Origin: Mucilaginibacter conchicola
Lineage (GTDB): Bacteria > Bacteroidota > Bacteroidia > Sphingobacteriales > Sphingobacteriaceae
NCBI RefSeq assembly: GCF_003432115.1
Contig: NZ_QWDC01000001.1
Location: forward strand, 1,488,001 to 1,552,000
Reading direction: 5' to 3'
Length of the DNA stretch: 64,000 bases
A model generated the notes under the pieces. That model did no database searches. It saw only the letters and a list, made by a program, of their open reading frames with translations, and was not told the DNA's origin. Position numbers and translations under genes: made by a program. Shown here piece by piece: positions 1-8,263 of this stretch; the stretch's first letter is position 1, and each line of letters starts with the position of its first letter.

Positions 1-209
1 GCAAAGGCGGCGCACCGGTTGATACCACACCGGCACCTACCGAGCAGCCAGCACCGGCAGAACAAAAACCTGCTGAACAGCCTGCACCGGCTGAGCAGAA
101 ACCTGCGGAGCAAACAGCCCCTGCAGAGACCAAGCCTGCCGAAGAGAAGCCGGTAACTACCGAGCCTGCTACTGAACAGAAACAATTACAAGAGAACAAA
201 GGACAATAA
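1..209 (+). CDS. C-terminal end of a Pro/Glu/Lys/Ala-rich protein (partial)
   Basis: The window opens inside a gene. Reading frame 3 is open from base 3 to a TAA at 207-209 and encodes about 68 residues made almost only of P, A, E, Q, K and T, with repeating units such as EQKPAEQPAPA. Such tails are low-complexity linkers or surface tails and give no function. The next gene starts 15 bases later on the same strand, so this is probably the upstream member of the TonB/ExbBD operon. A periplasmic TPR protein would fit that position in related genomes, but nothing seen here proves it. Confidence 0.6.
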   Translation, partial: KGGAPVDTTPAPTEQPAPAEQKPAEQPAPAEQKPAEQTAPAETKPAEEKPVTTEPATEQKQLQENKGQ

Positions 210-224
210 ACGGAGAGACAAGCA

Positions 225-2075
225 ATGAGATCAGGATATAAAATAACACTGCTTACCTTAATAACGGTATTTTTCTTTGCCTCTGCCAATGCGCAAACAA
301 AGAAACCTGCCGAAAAGAAACCGGCGGCAAAAACTACAGCAAAGCCCGCATCAAAAGCGCCGGCTAAAAAAGCGACTGCTGCTAAACCAACAACCCAGCA
401 AAAGGCCAATGCCAAAAACCTGGGCGATGCTGCATCAAAAGTGTCAGCAGATACATCTAAAAATGGCGGTAATGGCAATAACCCTAATAATGGCAATGCC
501 CTTGCAGAGGAAATTGTGGTAACCACTTCATATAAACCGGTACTGGCCGAGGCGGTAAAAATTCGCCGTAACCCCGATCTGGAAGATAAGCAGCCGTACA
601 AAGCGCCGCTTGCTTACGCTCCTATCGACAGGAAACTGGCACAGGATAACAACATCCGCCAGCTGGATGCTATGAAACGCCCTGCCGAGCAAGATTCGGC
701 TTTGTTTAACAATTACGTTAAAGCAGGCCTGGGTAGTATGAAAACCAGCATCGCCGAAGGCTATTTTAGCAATGGCCGCGATGAGGCTTTGCAGGTTGGC
801 GGCTTTGTGAAACACTTTGCACAATCGGGCAGTATTGAGAAACAAAGCGATGCACGCCAGGAACTGGGTGTTTTTGGTAGAAGCGTTACTGAGGATATCA
901 CATTAACCGGTCGCGTTAACTATCAGCGCCATGCAACCTACTTCTATGGTTACAATGACGAGAACCCACGCCCTGCTTTTGATCCGCAGAAACAAACCTT
1001 TAACACTTTTGGAGTTGAGGGCGAAGTTTCAAAGAACTTTAAAGACGAGGAGAATCCTTTTACCTACGCGGCAAAAGTTAAAGGCTACGTATTTAGCAAT
1101 GCTTTCAACGCTCGCGAGAACAACATTATCCTAAGCGGTTTCCTTAACAAAACCGTTAAACAGTTTTATGCCGGTGTAGCTGCGTCATTAGATCTGGGTA
1201 CGCAAAAGGATAGCCTGTACTCGAACAATAACAGCATCCTGAGGGCCAACCCTTACATCAAATTCCAGGGCGATAATTATAAGATAGAAGCAGGTGTTAA
1301 CATTGCCAAAGAGTTTGGCTTTTCATCGCGCTTTTACATTTTCCCGGCAGCAAAGTTAGAACTACAGGTTGTGCCAAAATATGTGCGGTTGTTTGCTGAA
1401 GCTAAAGGAGACGTTAATAAAGCGTCTTTACTCGGTTTCACCAACACCAATCCGTTTTTGGGCCAAAACATAAACCTCAGAAACTCTGTTGACAAGCTGG
1501 ATATCACCTTAGGACTAAAAGGTACTCTTGCACCAGGCCTTGCGTTTAAAGCGGCTATATTCCGCAACAGCATCAAAGACCTGCCATTGTTCGTGAACAA
1601 TTTTGCAGCCGAGTTTAACAAGTTCCAGGTGATATATGATAACGGCGATGCACGCGTAAGCGGCTTCAACGGCGAACTGGATTACAAAGCAAGCGACGAC
1701 TTTAACCTGTATGGGCGTATTGAAATCAAAGATTACAAAATGGCGAGCGAAGCACAACCATGGAACCTGCCTAAGTTTGTATTAACTGCAGGTACTACCA
1801 TCCACATTAGCGATAAAGTGGATATAAATGGCTCGTTAATGTTCCGCGGTAATACGCAGGATCCATTACAAACTGCTACCAGCACACCGGCTAACCCGTT
1901 ATACACGCAGATACCATCGTTTACCGACCTAAGCGGCGGTGCTACTTATAAAATAAACAAGCAGTTATCTGTTTTTGTACAGGCAAATAACATATTAAAT
2001 GCCGGCAACAAAACATGGGTTTACTACCCTGCCTACGGCTTTAACATATTTGGTGGCGTAGGTTACGCATTTTAA
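225..2075 (+). CDS. Outer-membrane beta-barrel protein, TonB-dependent receptor-like
   Basis: This 616-residue protein has a clear signal peptide (residues 1-24, ending ANAQ), then a Lys/Ala/Pro tract (about 25-64) resembling histone-tail or linker sequence. A short EEIVVTTSYKP segment (about 95-105) resembles a TonB box. The rest is rich in alternating aromatic and polar beta strands with asparagine-rich turns and ends in GYAF, the terminal phenylalanine typical of barrels inserted by the BAM machinery. It is shorter than classical TonB receptors (700-1000 residues), and I do not see a full plug domain. It is followed by the HU-SPOR, ExbB, ExbD and TonB genes, so energy-coupled outer-membrane work is a reasonable inference. 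The substrate is unknown. Confidence 0.75.
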   Translation: MRSGYKITLLTLITVFFFASANAQTKKPAEKKPAAKTTAKPASKAPAKKATAAKPTTQQKANAKNLGDAASKVSADTSKNGGNGNNPNNGNALAEEIVVTTSYKPVLAEAVKIRRNPDLEDKQPYKAPLAYAPIDRKLAQDNNIRQLDAMKRPAEQDSALFNNYVKAGLGSMKTSIAEGYFSNGRDEALQVGGFVKHFAQSGSIEKQSDARQELGVFGRSVTEDITLTGRVNYQRHATYFYGYNDENPRPAFDPQKQTFNTFGVEGEVSKNFKDEENPFTYAAKVKGYVFSNAFNARENNIILSGFLNKTVKQFYAGVAASLDLGTQKDSLYSNNNSILRANPYIKFQGDNYKIEAGVNIAKEFGFSSRFYIFPAAKLELQVVPKYVRLFAEAKGDVNKASLLGFTNTNPFLGQNINLRNSVDKLDITLGLKGTLAPGLAFKAAIFRNSIKDLPLFVNNFAAEFNKFQVIYDNGDARVSGFNGELDYKASDDFNLYGRIEIKDYKMASEAQPWNLPKFVLTAGTTIHISDKVDINGSLMFRGNTQDPLQTATSTPANPLYTQIPSFTDLSGGATYKINKQLSVFVQANNILNAGNKTWVYYPAYGFNIFGGVGYAF

Positions 2076-2113
2076 GAATTTTGAGGTTTTATAATTATAC
2101 GTACTTTTAGCGA

Positions 2114-3274
2114 ATGGATGTAGGCAATTATATAAGCGAACTGCTGGCGCAAAAAGGCGAGGTTAGCGTACCGGGTTTGGGATATTTTGCACATACCCGC
2201 GTTAACGGCTATTACAACGAGCGCGAAGGCAAATTTTACCCGCCCACGTACAGCGTACAATTTGATCCGCAGTTGATAGATGATGATACGCTGGCGCAAT
2301 ACATGGCCGAAAAAAAGCGGATTTCTGTAGCATCGGCAAAGTATTTTACCGAAAAATACATCAACAGCCTTAAACAACTGGCGCAAACCGAAGAGGCTGC
2401 ACTGGCAGACTTGGGTTGGTTTTACATTGAGCAGGGCCGGTTATTTTTTAGCCCTAATGATGAGCAAAGTACCGATCTCAACTTTTTTGGATACGAACCG
2501 GTTGCCTTGAACAGACTTGATGGTGCACCTAAAGTTGAAAGAACTTTTGCGCCTACACCAACGCCTGCCCCAACGCCAGCAGCACCGTACACCGAACCCG
2601 AGACCTTTGCTGTGGCACCAGATGAGTACCCCGACAGAGACGATGACCTGCGTTACGAAACGGATGAAGAGTACGCAGCAAACCTTGCAGCAGAAGCCCG
2701 CGCACGCAAACGCCGTGGTAACTGGATACTTGCAGTAGCCATCATTGCATTTTTTGCGCTTGCTGTATTCCTGGTGTACCGCTATGATCCTACGATCTTC
2801 AACTTTGCATCGGTTAAAACAGCCGTTAAAGAAAAGCCCGCCGATACGATAATAAATGCAAGAGTGGAAACTATTGCGCCCGAGGATACCACACCCGCTA
2901 AAGATACCATGAAGGCTGCAACACAGCCTGATATGCAAACCGGTTTACCTAAAAAGGCAGATTCTACAACAGCAAAAAAAGAAGAGCCCGCAACAAATAA
3001 TACACCCGTTGCAAAAGAATCTATAACCAGTTCACGTTATGAGATAATGGGCGGCTCTTTTAGAGATGATAAGGAAGCCAATACCGCTATAGCCAATTAT
3101 AAAACATTAGGCATAGAGGCCCACATTGTTACCGACGCACCGGGCAAACGAAAAAAAGTGAGCCTGGGTACTTATAAAACACGCGCCGAAGCCGAAGACG
3201 CCCGCAAAGTGCTTGAGGCTAACAAAAAAGTTAATAAAGACATTTATACGTTAGAAATTAAACCCAAATTATGA
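2114..3274 (+). CDS. HU-like (CCDC81-type) domain / SPOR domain membrane protein
   Basis: The N-terminus (about 1-60 and 65-135) matches the tandem CCDC81-like HU domains found in Bacteroidota SPOR proteins: it starts with a short helix, then VPGLGYF and FYPPTYSVQF. A Pro-rich linker follows, then an RKRRGN positive patch and one membrane span (about 203-222). The C-terminal SPOR domain (about 307-382, from SSRYEIMGGSF to LGTYKTRAEAEDA) binds denuded septal peptidoglycan in known families. Topology by the positive-inside rule puts the HU domains in the cytoplasm and SPOR in the periplasm, which could connect the nucleoid or a cytoskeletal partner to the septum. The stop overlaps the exbB start by 4 bases, showing translational coupling. 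Confidence 0.85.
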   Translation: MDVGNYISELLAQKGEVSVPGLGYFAHTRVNGYYNEREGKFYPPTYSVQFDPQLIDDDTLAQYMAEKKRISVASAKYFTEKYINSLKQLAQTEEAALADLGWFYIEQGRLFFSPNDEQSTDLNFFGYEPVALNRLDGAPKVERTFAPTPTPAPTPAAPYTEPETFAVAPDEYPDRDDDLRYETDEEYAANLAAEARARKRRGNWILAVAIIAFFALAVFLVYRYDPTIFNFASVKTAVKEKPADTIINARVETIAPEDTTPAKDTMKAATQPDMQTGLPKKADSTTAKKEEPATNNTPVAKESITSSRYEIMGGSFRDDKEANTAIANYKTLGIEAHIVTDAPGKRKKVSLGTYKTRAEAEDARKVLEANKKVNKDIYTLEIKPKL

Positions 3275-3984
3275 TGTTACTACTGCAGGTTGCAGATACT
3301 GCCACTAAATTAATTGATACCGCAAACCAGGCTGCAACGCAGCAATTAGCCAAAATACCCGAAGAGGAATTGCGTTTTGGCGACCTGCTGATAAAAGGTG
3401 GCTGGGTAATGATACCAATTGGTATACTGGCTGTTTTGGGCCTCGTGATATTCTTTGAACGTTTCTTCACTATCCGCAAAGCATCAAAAGACGAATCGCA
3501 TGTAATGCAGCAGGTTCGCGGCAGTGTAATGTCGGGTAATTTGCAGTCGGCTATTGCTATTTGCCGTAACAGCAACTCACCGCTTGGCCGCATGCTGGAG
3601 AAAGGCTTGCTGCGTATCGGTCGCCCTATTAAGGATATTGAGGGCGCTATTGAGAACGTTGGCAAACTTGAGGTATCAAAACTGGAGAAAAACATCGGTA
3701 TCATCGGTATAGTAGCTGGTATTGCGCCCATGTTCGGGTTCCTGGGTACTATTGCAGGTGTGATCAAGATCTTCTACGATATCTCTAAAACCGATAACAT
3801 CTCTATGGGCGTTATCTCGGGCGGTTTGTATGTAAAAATGGTTACCTCAGCAGCTGGTCTGTTCGTGGGTATCATCGCTTACGTATGTTATCACATCCTT
3901 AACATGATGGTTGATAAAGTGATTCTTAAACTGGAGACCGATGCTATTGAGTTTATTGACCTGTTAGAGGAGCCAAGCAAATGA
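3271..3984 (+). CDS. exbB: MotA/TolQ/ExbB proton channel family protein
   Basis: At 237 residues it has the length and three-span layout of ExbB/TolQ. The first span is near residues 46-66. The second and third (about 143-165 and 185-212) include the conserved EKNIGIIGIVAGIAPMFGFL and GGLYVKMVTSAAGLFVG stretches that line the proton path. With ExbD it forms the inner-membrane motor that energises TonB or TolA-type proteins. It overlaps its neighbours by 4 bases on each side (ATGATG at the start, ATGA at the end), so the HU-SPOR, exbB and exbD genes are one translation unit. TolQ function in cell division cannot be excluded, since the SPOR gene is next door. Confidence 0.9.
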   Translation: MMLLLQVADTATKLIDTANQAATQQLAKIPEEELRFGDLLIKGGWVMIPIGILAVLGLVIFFERFFTIRKASKDESHVMQQVRGSVMSGNLQSAIAICRNSNSPLGRMLEKGLLRIGRPIKDIEGAIENVGKLEVSKLEKNIGIIGIVAGIAPMFGFLGTIAGVIKIFYDISKTDNISMGVISGGLYVKMVTSAAGLFVGIIAYVCYHILNMMVDKVILKLETDAIEFIDLLEEPSK

Positions 3985-4382
3985 ATTTAAGAAAACGAAA
4001 CAGGGGTGCATCGGCAGAGGTACATACTTCGGCCATGAATGATATCATGTTCTTCCTGCTGTTGTTTTTCCTTATTGCATCAACCGTTACCAACCCAAAC
4101 GTGGTAAAACTGATGCTGCCGAAATCATCAAGCGGGCAATCGGTATCTAAAAAAACCATCAACGTATCTATCGATAAAAACCTGGTTTATACTATCGATA
4201 AAAAACAGGTACCGGTGGATCAGTTGCAACCAACGCTGCAATCATACAAAAGCATGGCATCAGAACTGACCATCGTATTGTACGTTGACCGTACTGTAGC
4301 TATTCAGGATGTGGTAGCTGTAATGGACATAGCCCAAAAATTAAATATTAAAATGGTACTGGCCACCGAGCCGAAAGCATAG
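3981..4382 (+). CDS. exbD: Biopolymer transporter ExbD/TolR family
   Basis: The protein is 133 residues with a short basic N-terminus, one membrane span (about 20-38) and a periplasmic domain. The aspartate in MNDIMFF (residue 21) is at the position of the proton-carrying Asp of ExbD/TolR. The periplasmic part ends in the usual DVVAVMDIAQKLNIKMVLAT segment. The start overlaps the exbB stop. Bacteroidota often carry two ExbD copies; only one is present here. Confidence 0.9.
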   Translation: MNLRKRNRGASAEVHTSAMNDIMFFLLLFFLIASTVTNPNVVKLMLPKSSSGQSVSKKTINVSIDKNLVYTIDKKQVPVDQLQPTLQSYKSMASELTIVLYVDRTVAIQDVVAVMDIAQKLNIKMVLATEPKA

Positions 4383-4390
4383 ACAGGAAG

Positions 4391-4472
4391 CTGAAAGGTA
4401 AAAGCTAAAAGGTTAAAGGTGTTTGCGAGAATACCAAAACCCTTTACCCTTCACCTTTCGCCTTTCACCTTA
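4391..4472. repeat. Inverted low-complexity repeat (AAAGG word) between exbD and tonB
   Basis: The left part (4391-4420) is made of AAAGGT/AAAAGGTT words. The right part (4439-4472) carries their complement (CCTTTACCC, CACCTTTCGCC, TTTCACCTT). The two can fold into an imperfect hairpin ending 4 bases before the tonB ATG. The repeat therefore occupies the whole exbD-tonB gap and could control read-through or translation of tonB. Confidence 0.65.
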
Positions 4473-4476
4473 TAAA

Positions 4477-5289
4477 ATGAACTACAGGGAAGAAAATAAT
4501 TATCCGAAGGCGTTTGCTGCAACAGGTTTAATACTGGGCATTGTGATGGCATTGTGCTATTTCATTGTGTTCCAGATGCCGGTTAAGGAAGAAGATGGCA
4601 CCGGTGGTATCCTTGTAAATTACGGCACGGTAGATGAAGGTATGGGCAATGATTACATGAGCACCGAAGAGCCTTCCGTAGCCGAAAAAGCCAACAGCAC
4701 CAAACCCGATAAAGTTACCCCTGCCCCACCTACCGAGGAGAAAGTTGAGGCCGACCAAAGCGATAAAAACGTAGTTACCCAGGCTAATGAGGATGCACCC
4801 GAAGTTACTGCAAACTCTAAAGCGCCAAGCAAAACAGTAGCTACCACTCCAACAAAAACCGAAGCAAAACCAACTGTTAACCAAAACGCCCTATACAAAG
4901 GCAAAACCAACAACGGTACCGGCGAAGGCGATGGCACAGGCAGCACGCCCGGCAACCAGGGTAAAACCACAGGTACAACTCTCACCAATAACTATAATGG
5001 TACTGGTAGCGGCAATGGTGGCAATCTTAACCTTACCCAGCGTAGCTTTGTGAGTTCGCCGAAGGTTGATGCAGCAAACCGCTACAATGGTAAAGTAGTA
5101 GTTGATATTCTGGTAGATCGCGATGGCAATGTAGTACAAGCCACTGCCGGTGGCCGCGGCACTACCATTACCGATGCCGCGCTTCTCCAAAAATGTGAGG
5201 ATGCTGTAAAACGATCTCGCTTCAATCAATCAGAAACAGCTCCTGAAACACAGAAAGGTACGCTGACTTTTGTGTTTAAAGTGAATTGA
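4477..5289 (+). CDS. tonB: TonB family energy-transducing protein
   Basis: The reading frame is open from a TTG at 4423, but the ATG at 4477 is a better start because it puts the membrane anchor (about residues 12-33, FAATGLILGIVMALCYF) at the usual distance. The protein is about 270 residues. After the anchor comes a Pro/Lys/Glu/Thr-rich spacer, a Gly/Asn/Thr-rich stretch, and a C-terminal TonB fold (about 195-270) with VVVDILVDRDGNVVQATAG and a final FVFKVN strand. It is expected to carry ExbBD motion to outer-membrane receptors such as the barrel at 225. It is the last gene of the operon and is followed by a REP-like hairpin with a T tract. Confidence 0.88.
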   Translation: MNYREENNYPKAFAATGLILGIVMALCYFIVFQMPVKEEDGTGGILVNYGTVDEGMGNDYMSTEEPSVAEKANSTKPDKVTPAPPTEEKVEADQSDKNVVTQANEDAPEVTANSKAPSKTVATTPTKTEAKPTVNQNALYKGKTNNGTGEGDGTGSTPGNQGKTTGTTLTNNYNGTGSGNGGNLNLTQRSFVSSPKVDAANRYNGKVVVDILVDRDGNVVQATAGGRGTTITDAALLQKCEDAVKRSRFNQSETAPETQKGTLTFVFKVN

Positions 5290-5324
5290 TTTCAAAGTTG
5301 CGGTTACATAATTTTATCCGCGTT

Positions 5325-5413
5325 CCGTCCCATGAATGGGACGGCAATGAATATGGAACCCGTCCAACCCAAAAATATCATTGCCGTTCGGCTTTAGCCA
5401 ACGGTTTTTTTAT
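5325..5413. repeat. REP-like composite palindrome, copy 1, with terminator-like end
   Basis: Three nested or adjacent palindromes are visible: a CCGTCCCAT/ATGGGACGG hairpin at 5325-5344; GGCAATGAAT (5343-5352) facing ATCATTGCC (about 5377-5385); and CCGTT-GGCT/AGCC-AACGG (5384-5404) followed by seven T's. A second copy lies at 32473-32532. The final stem plus T tract could terminate the tonB operon. Confidence 0.75.
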
Positions 5414-5479
5414 TACCGATACCTCCATAATTTTAAGTTACGCTGATGAAAGCTTATAAATCATAGCAAGATTTTATCT

Positions 5480-5487
5480 TAAGTTTG
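5480..5487 (+). promoter_or_regulatory. Candidate -7 promoter element of folC
   Basis: TAAGTTTG matches the Bacteroidota -7 consensus TAnnTTTG and lies 38 bases before the folC ATG. No convincing -33 TTTG box is seen at the expected distance. Support is by motif only. Confidence 0.4.
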
Positions 5488-5525
5488 CATCGTCATCCGT
5501 AGCTATCGACTATGGACTATCGACC

Positions 5526-6830
5526 ATGAACTACAACGAAACCCTCGATTACCTGTACACCCAGTTGCCGATGTTTACGCGCGACGGGGCATCTGCTTTT
5601 AAGAAAGACCTTACCAACACCCTTGCCCTTTGTGTGCTGCTGGATAACCCTCAGCATAAGTTTAAAAGCGTGCATGTGGGTGGCACCAACGGCAAAGGAT
5701 CCACATCGCACATGCTGGCCGCCATTTTGCAGGTAGCGGGTTATAAAACCGGATTGTACACCTCGCCCCACCTGCGCGATTTCCGCGAGCGTATCCGTAT
5801 AAACGGGCAAATGATCAGCGAGCAAAAAGTTATAGATTTTGTTGCCGCTAACCGCAAAGCATTTGAAGATATCCAGCCCTCATTTTTTGAAATGACGGTT
5901 GCCCTGGCATTTGATGTATTTGCCAAAGAGCAAGTTGATATTGCTGTTGTTGAAGTTGGCCTCGGTGGCAGATTGGATTCTACCAATGTCATCACCCCGC
6001 TCCTGTCCGTGATCACCAACATAGGTTGGGACCACATGAATATGCTGGGCAATACGCTTGAACTGATTGCGGGCGAGAAAGCAGGTATCATTAAACCGGG
6101 CATTCCGGTTGTTATCGGCGAGCGTCAGCCTGAGGTTGCGGATATATTTATACAAAAAGCCGGAAAAGAGGGAAGCGAGATAAACTTTGCATCTGATGTA
6201 AAGTCAATTAAGCTAAAAGCCGAAAGTCCAAAGTCCAAAGAAAAAGAGCTGCTGGATATTTCCGTTTCATCTTCAGGCTCAGGACTACAGACTTTAGACT
6301 TAGAGCTCGACCTAACCGGTACTTACCAGCTTAAGAATGTTAAAACCGTTTTAACTGCTGTTGATGAATTGCGTAAACAGGGTTTTAATATTACCGACGA
6401 ACACATTACCACAGCGCTGAAACAGGTAAAAACCCTAACCGGCCTGCACGGCCGTTGGGAAACACTCAGCACCGATCCACTTACCATTTGTGATACCGGC
6501 CACAACCCGGAAGGCATACAGGAAGTAATGAAAAACATAGCATCTGTCAATTATGACCAGCTGCATTTTGTGATAGGTATGGTAAATGATAAAGACAGCA
6601 GCAAAGTACTCAGCATGCTGCCGAAAGATGCTACCTACTACTTCTGCAAACCCGATATCCCCCGCGGTTTAGATGCAACAAGTCTGCAGGAACAAGCCGC
6701 GGCGTTTGACTTAACAGGACAAACCTACTCAACAGTAAAAACTGCATACGAGGCCGCGCAACAAGCCGCCGGGAAGAATGACCTGGTATTTGTAGGCGGA
6801 AGTACTTTTGTGGTGGCAGAGGTGGTCTGA
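5526..6830 (+). CDS. folC: Bifunctional folylpolyglutamate synthase / dihydrofolate synthase
   Basis: FolC adds glutamate to dihydropteroate and to folates, using ATP. The 434-residue protein shows the Mur-ligase-like P-loop VGGTNGKGST (about 51-60), TSPHLRDFRERI, the metal and substrate region ITNIGWDHMNMLG, the linker motif HGRWE and the C-terminal CDTGHNPEG. The length is normal for the family. Around residues 233-259 the coding sequence holds an inverted AAAGTCC/GGACT low-complexity repeat (6222-6302) in a region that is variable in FolC, and the frame stays open. The gene appears to stand alone, with its own promoter-like box and a long inverted repeat after it. Confidence 0.93.
   Translation: MNYNETLDYLYTQLPMFTRDGASAFKKDLTNTLALCVLLDNPQHKFKSVHVGGTNGKGSTSHMLAAILQVAGYKTGLYTSPHLRDFRERIRINGQMISEQKVIDFVAANRKAFEDIQPSFFEMTVALAFDVFAKEQVDIAVVEVGLGGRLDSTNVITPLLSVITNIGWDHMNMLGNTLELIAGEKAGIIKPGIPVVIGERQPEVADIFIQKAGKEGSEINFASDVKSIKLKAESPKSKEKELLDISVSSSGSGLQTLDLELDLTGTYQLKNVKTVLTAVDELRKQGFNITDEHITTALKQVKTLTGLHGRWETLSTDPLTICDTGHNPEGIQEVMKNIASVNYDQLHFVIGMVNDKDSSKVLSMLPKDATYYFCKPDIPRGLDATSLQEQAAAFDLTGQTYSTVKTAYEAAQQAAGKNDLVFVGGSTFVVAEVV
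6222..6302. repeat. Inverted low-complexity repeat inside folC
   Basis: GAAAGTCCAAAGTCCAAAG (6222-6240) faces GGACTACAGACTTTAGACTT (about 6282-6301). The same word family forms the intergenic pair at 49202-49280. It lies within the folC reading frame and does not interrupt it. Confidence 0.6.
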
Positions 6831-6842
6831 ACTTATCTCACT

Positions 6843-6985
6843 TGTCATTCTGAGCGACAGCGAAGAATCTAACCGCGTTTCACCAACACGTCATTGCGAG
6901 GTACGAAGCAATCTCTTTGAGCATGTCCCCTATGCAAGGTGTATAATTGTCCTGAAGAGATTGCTTCGTACCTCGCAATGACGCG
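6843..6985. repeat. Long inverted repeat, GTCATTGCGAGG family, copy 1
   Basis: Two 29-base arms match perfectly as inverted copies at 6889-6917 and 6955-6983 (CGTCATTGCGAGGTACG... against ...CGTACCTCGCAATGACG). Just before them, 6843-6870 is a single arm of a sister variant (GTCATTCTGAGCGACAGCG...AATCT). The unit fills the folC-mgrA gap. A nearly identical pair of arms is at 54839-54937 and a decayed one at 23906-23986. Confidence 0.9.
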
Positions 6986-7031
6986 CTGAGGATTAGCCAA
7001 AAAATCTTACTTTAGCCCAAAACCAAAACTC

Positions 7032-8021
7032 ATGACCTATCTCCCATCATCAGAAAGATATAACAAAATGCGTTACCGCCGCTGCGGTAAAAGCGGCATT
7101 AAACTGCCCGAAATTTCATTAGGCCTATGGCACAACTTCGGCCATGTGGATGTGATGGAGAACTTCCGCAAGATACTGCACCTGGCTTTTGACAGCGGTG
7201 TTACCCATTTCGACCTGGCCAACAATTACGGCCCGCCCCCAGGTAGTGCCGAAGAGAATTTCGGTAAGATATTGAAAGATGATTTCCGTGGCTACCGCGA
7301 TGAGATGATCATCAGCAGCAAGGCCGGTTACACCATGTGGGATGGCCCTTACGGCGATTGGGGTTCAAAGAAATACCTGGTTGCCAGTTTGGACCAAAGT
7401 TTGAAACGCATGGGACTGGATTATGTAGATATTTTCTACCACCACCGCCCCGATCCCGAAACACCATTGGAAGAGACCATGGCAGCGCTTGATCTGATAG
7501 TCCGCCAGGGCAAGGCCTTGTATGCGGGGATCTCTAACTACCCGGCAGAAGAAGCGGCAAAAGCCATTGCGATATTGAAAGAGCTGGGTACACCCTGTTT
7601 AATTCATCAGCCTAAATACTCCATGTTTGTTCGCGAGCCAGAAGAAGGTTTGCTGGATGTGTTAGGCGAAAATGGCGTGGGTTGTATCCCATTCTCGCCA
7701 TTGGCACAGGGTTTACTCACCAACAAATACCTACACGGTATCCCTGAAGATTCACGCGCAGCCAAATCAACCGGCTTTTTACAGGAAGGCCAGGTTACTG
7801 ACGAGGTTGTAGCCAAAGTAAAACAGCTGAATACTTTAGCCACAGAACGCGGACAAACCCTTGCACAAATGGCTTTAGCCTGGTTGTTGAAAGATGAGCG
7901 CGTAACATCTGTACTCATCGGCGCCAGCAAACCCGAGCAACTGGCCGATTCGTTAAAGGCATTGGATAATATCAATTTCTCGGGAGAGGAATTGGAGCGG
8001 ATAGAGGGGATATTGAAATAG
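7032..8021 (+). CDS. mgrA: Aldo/keto reductase, L-glyceraldehyde 3-phosphate reductase (YghZ/MgrA) type
   Basis: The 329-residue TIM-barrel NADPH-dependent reductase has catalytic residues visible as Asp61, Tyr66 (DLANNYG), Lys97 (SSKAGY) and His137 (FYHHRPD). The segments GLWHNFG, NYGPPPGSAEENFG and TMWDGPYGDWGSKKYL are typical of the YghZ/MgrA branch, which reduces L-glyceraldehyde 3-phosphate and other aldehydes and may serve in detoxification. The C-terminal cofactor loop VLIGASKPEQL is intact. The gene is flanked by inverted repeats on both sides, so it is probably monocistronic. A TACTTTAG near-match to the -7 box lies about 25 bases before the start. Confidence 0.85.
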   Translation: MTYLPSSERYNKMRYRRCGKSGIKLPEISLGLWHNFGHVDVMENFRKILHLAFDSGVTHFDLANNYGPPPGSAEENFGKILKDDFRGYRDEMIISSKAGYTMWDGPYGDWGSKKYLVASLDQSLKRMGLDYVDIFYHHRPDPETPLEETMAALDLIVRQGKALYAGISNYPAEEAAKAIAILKELGTPCLIHQPKYSMFVREPEEGLLDVLGENGVGCIPFSPLAQGLLTNKYLHGIPEDSRAAKSTGFLQEGQVTDEVVAKVKQLNTLATERGQTLAQMALAWLLKDERVTSVLIGASKPEQLADSLKALDNINFSGEELERIEGILK

Positions 8022-8040
8022 AAATACTCTAAAGCGACCT

Positions 8041-8139
8041 GTCATTGCGATCCGCCGGCTGGCGGAGTGGCAATCCCCTACTTACAGAGCCGCTCTGTAG
8101 GTAGGGGATTGCCACGTCGCTATCGCTCCTCGCAATGAC
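8041..8139. repeat. Nested inverted repeat, GTCATTGCGA family, copy 2 (divergent)
   Basis: The outer arms GTCATTGCGA (8041-8050) and TCGCAATGAC (8130-8139) enclose TGGCAATCCCCTAC (8068-8081) facing GTAGGGGATTGCCA (8101-8114). These enclose ACAGAGC/GCTCTGT. The whole folds as one long hairpin right after mgrA. It has the same outer ends as the copies at 6889 and 54839 but a different inner sequence. Confidence 0.85.
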
Positions 8140-8157
8140 GGTTTTATTGAATATCAC

Positions 8158-8187
8158 AAAGGCGTACTAAAAAAGTACGCCTTTTTA
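8158..8187 (+). terminator. Intrinsic terminator after mgrA
   Basis: AAAGGCGTACT, a short A-rich loop and AGTACGCCTTT form an 11-bp stem followed by a T-rich run. The genes on both sides read rightward, so it ends the mgrA transcript. Confidence 0.85.
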
Positions 8188-8263
8188 TTTAACAAATATT
8201 AACGGGCAGCATCTAAACGTTACAAACAATAAAACCCATATTAGCGCTAACTTAAACACTTTC

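Noticed and set aside
4653..4988. 111-residue Val/Leu/Pro-rich minus-strand frame
   Set aside because: Mirror of the repetitive TonB spacer; no start context and no family.
8041..8139. Possible tRNA or riboswitch because of the strong folding
   Set aside because: No anticodon arm or CCA-like end, and the outer arms match the dispersed palindrome family.
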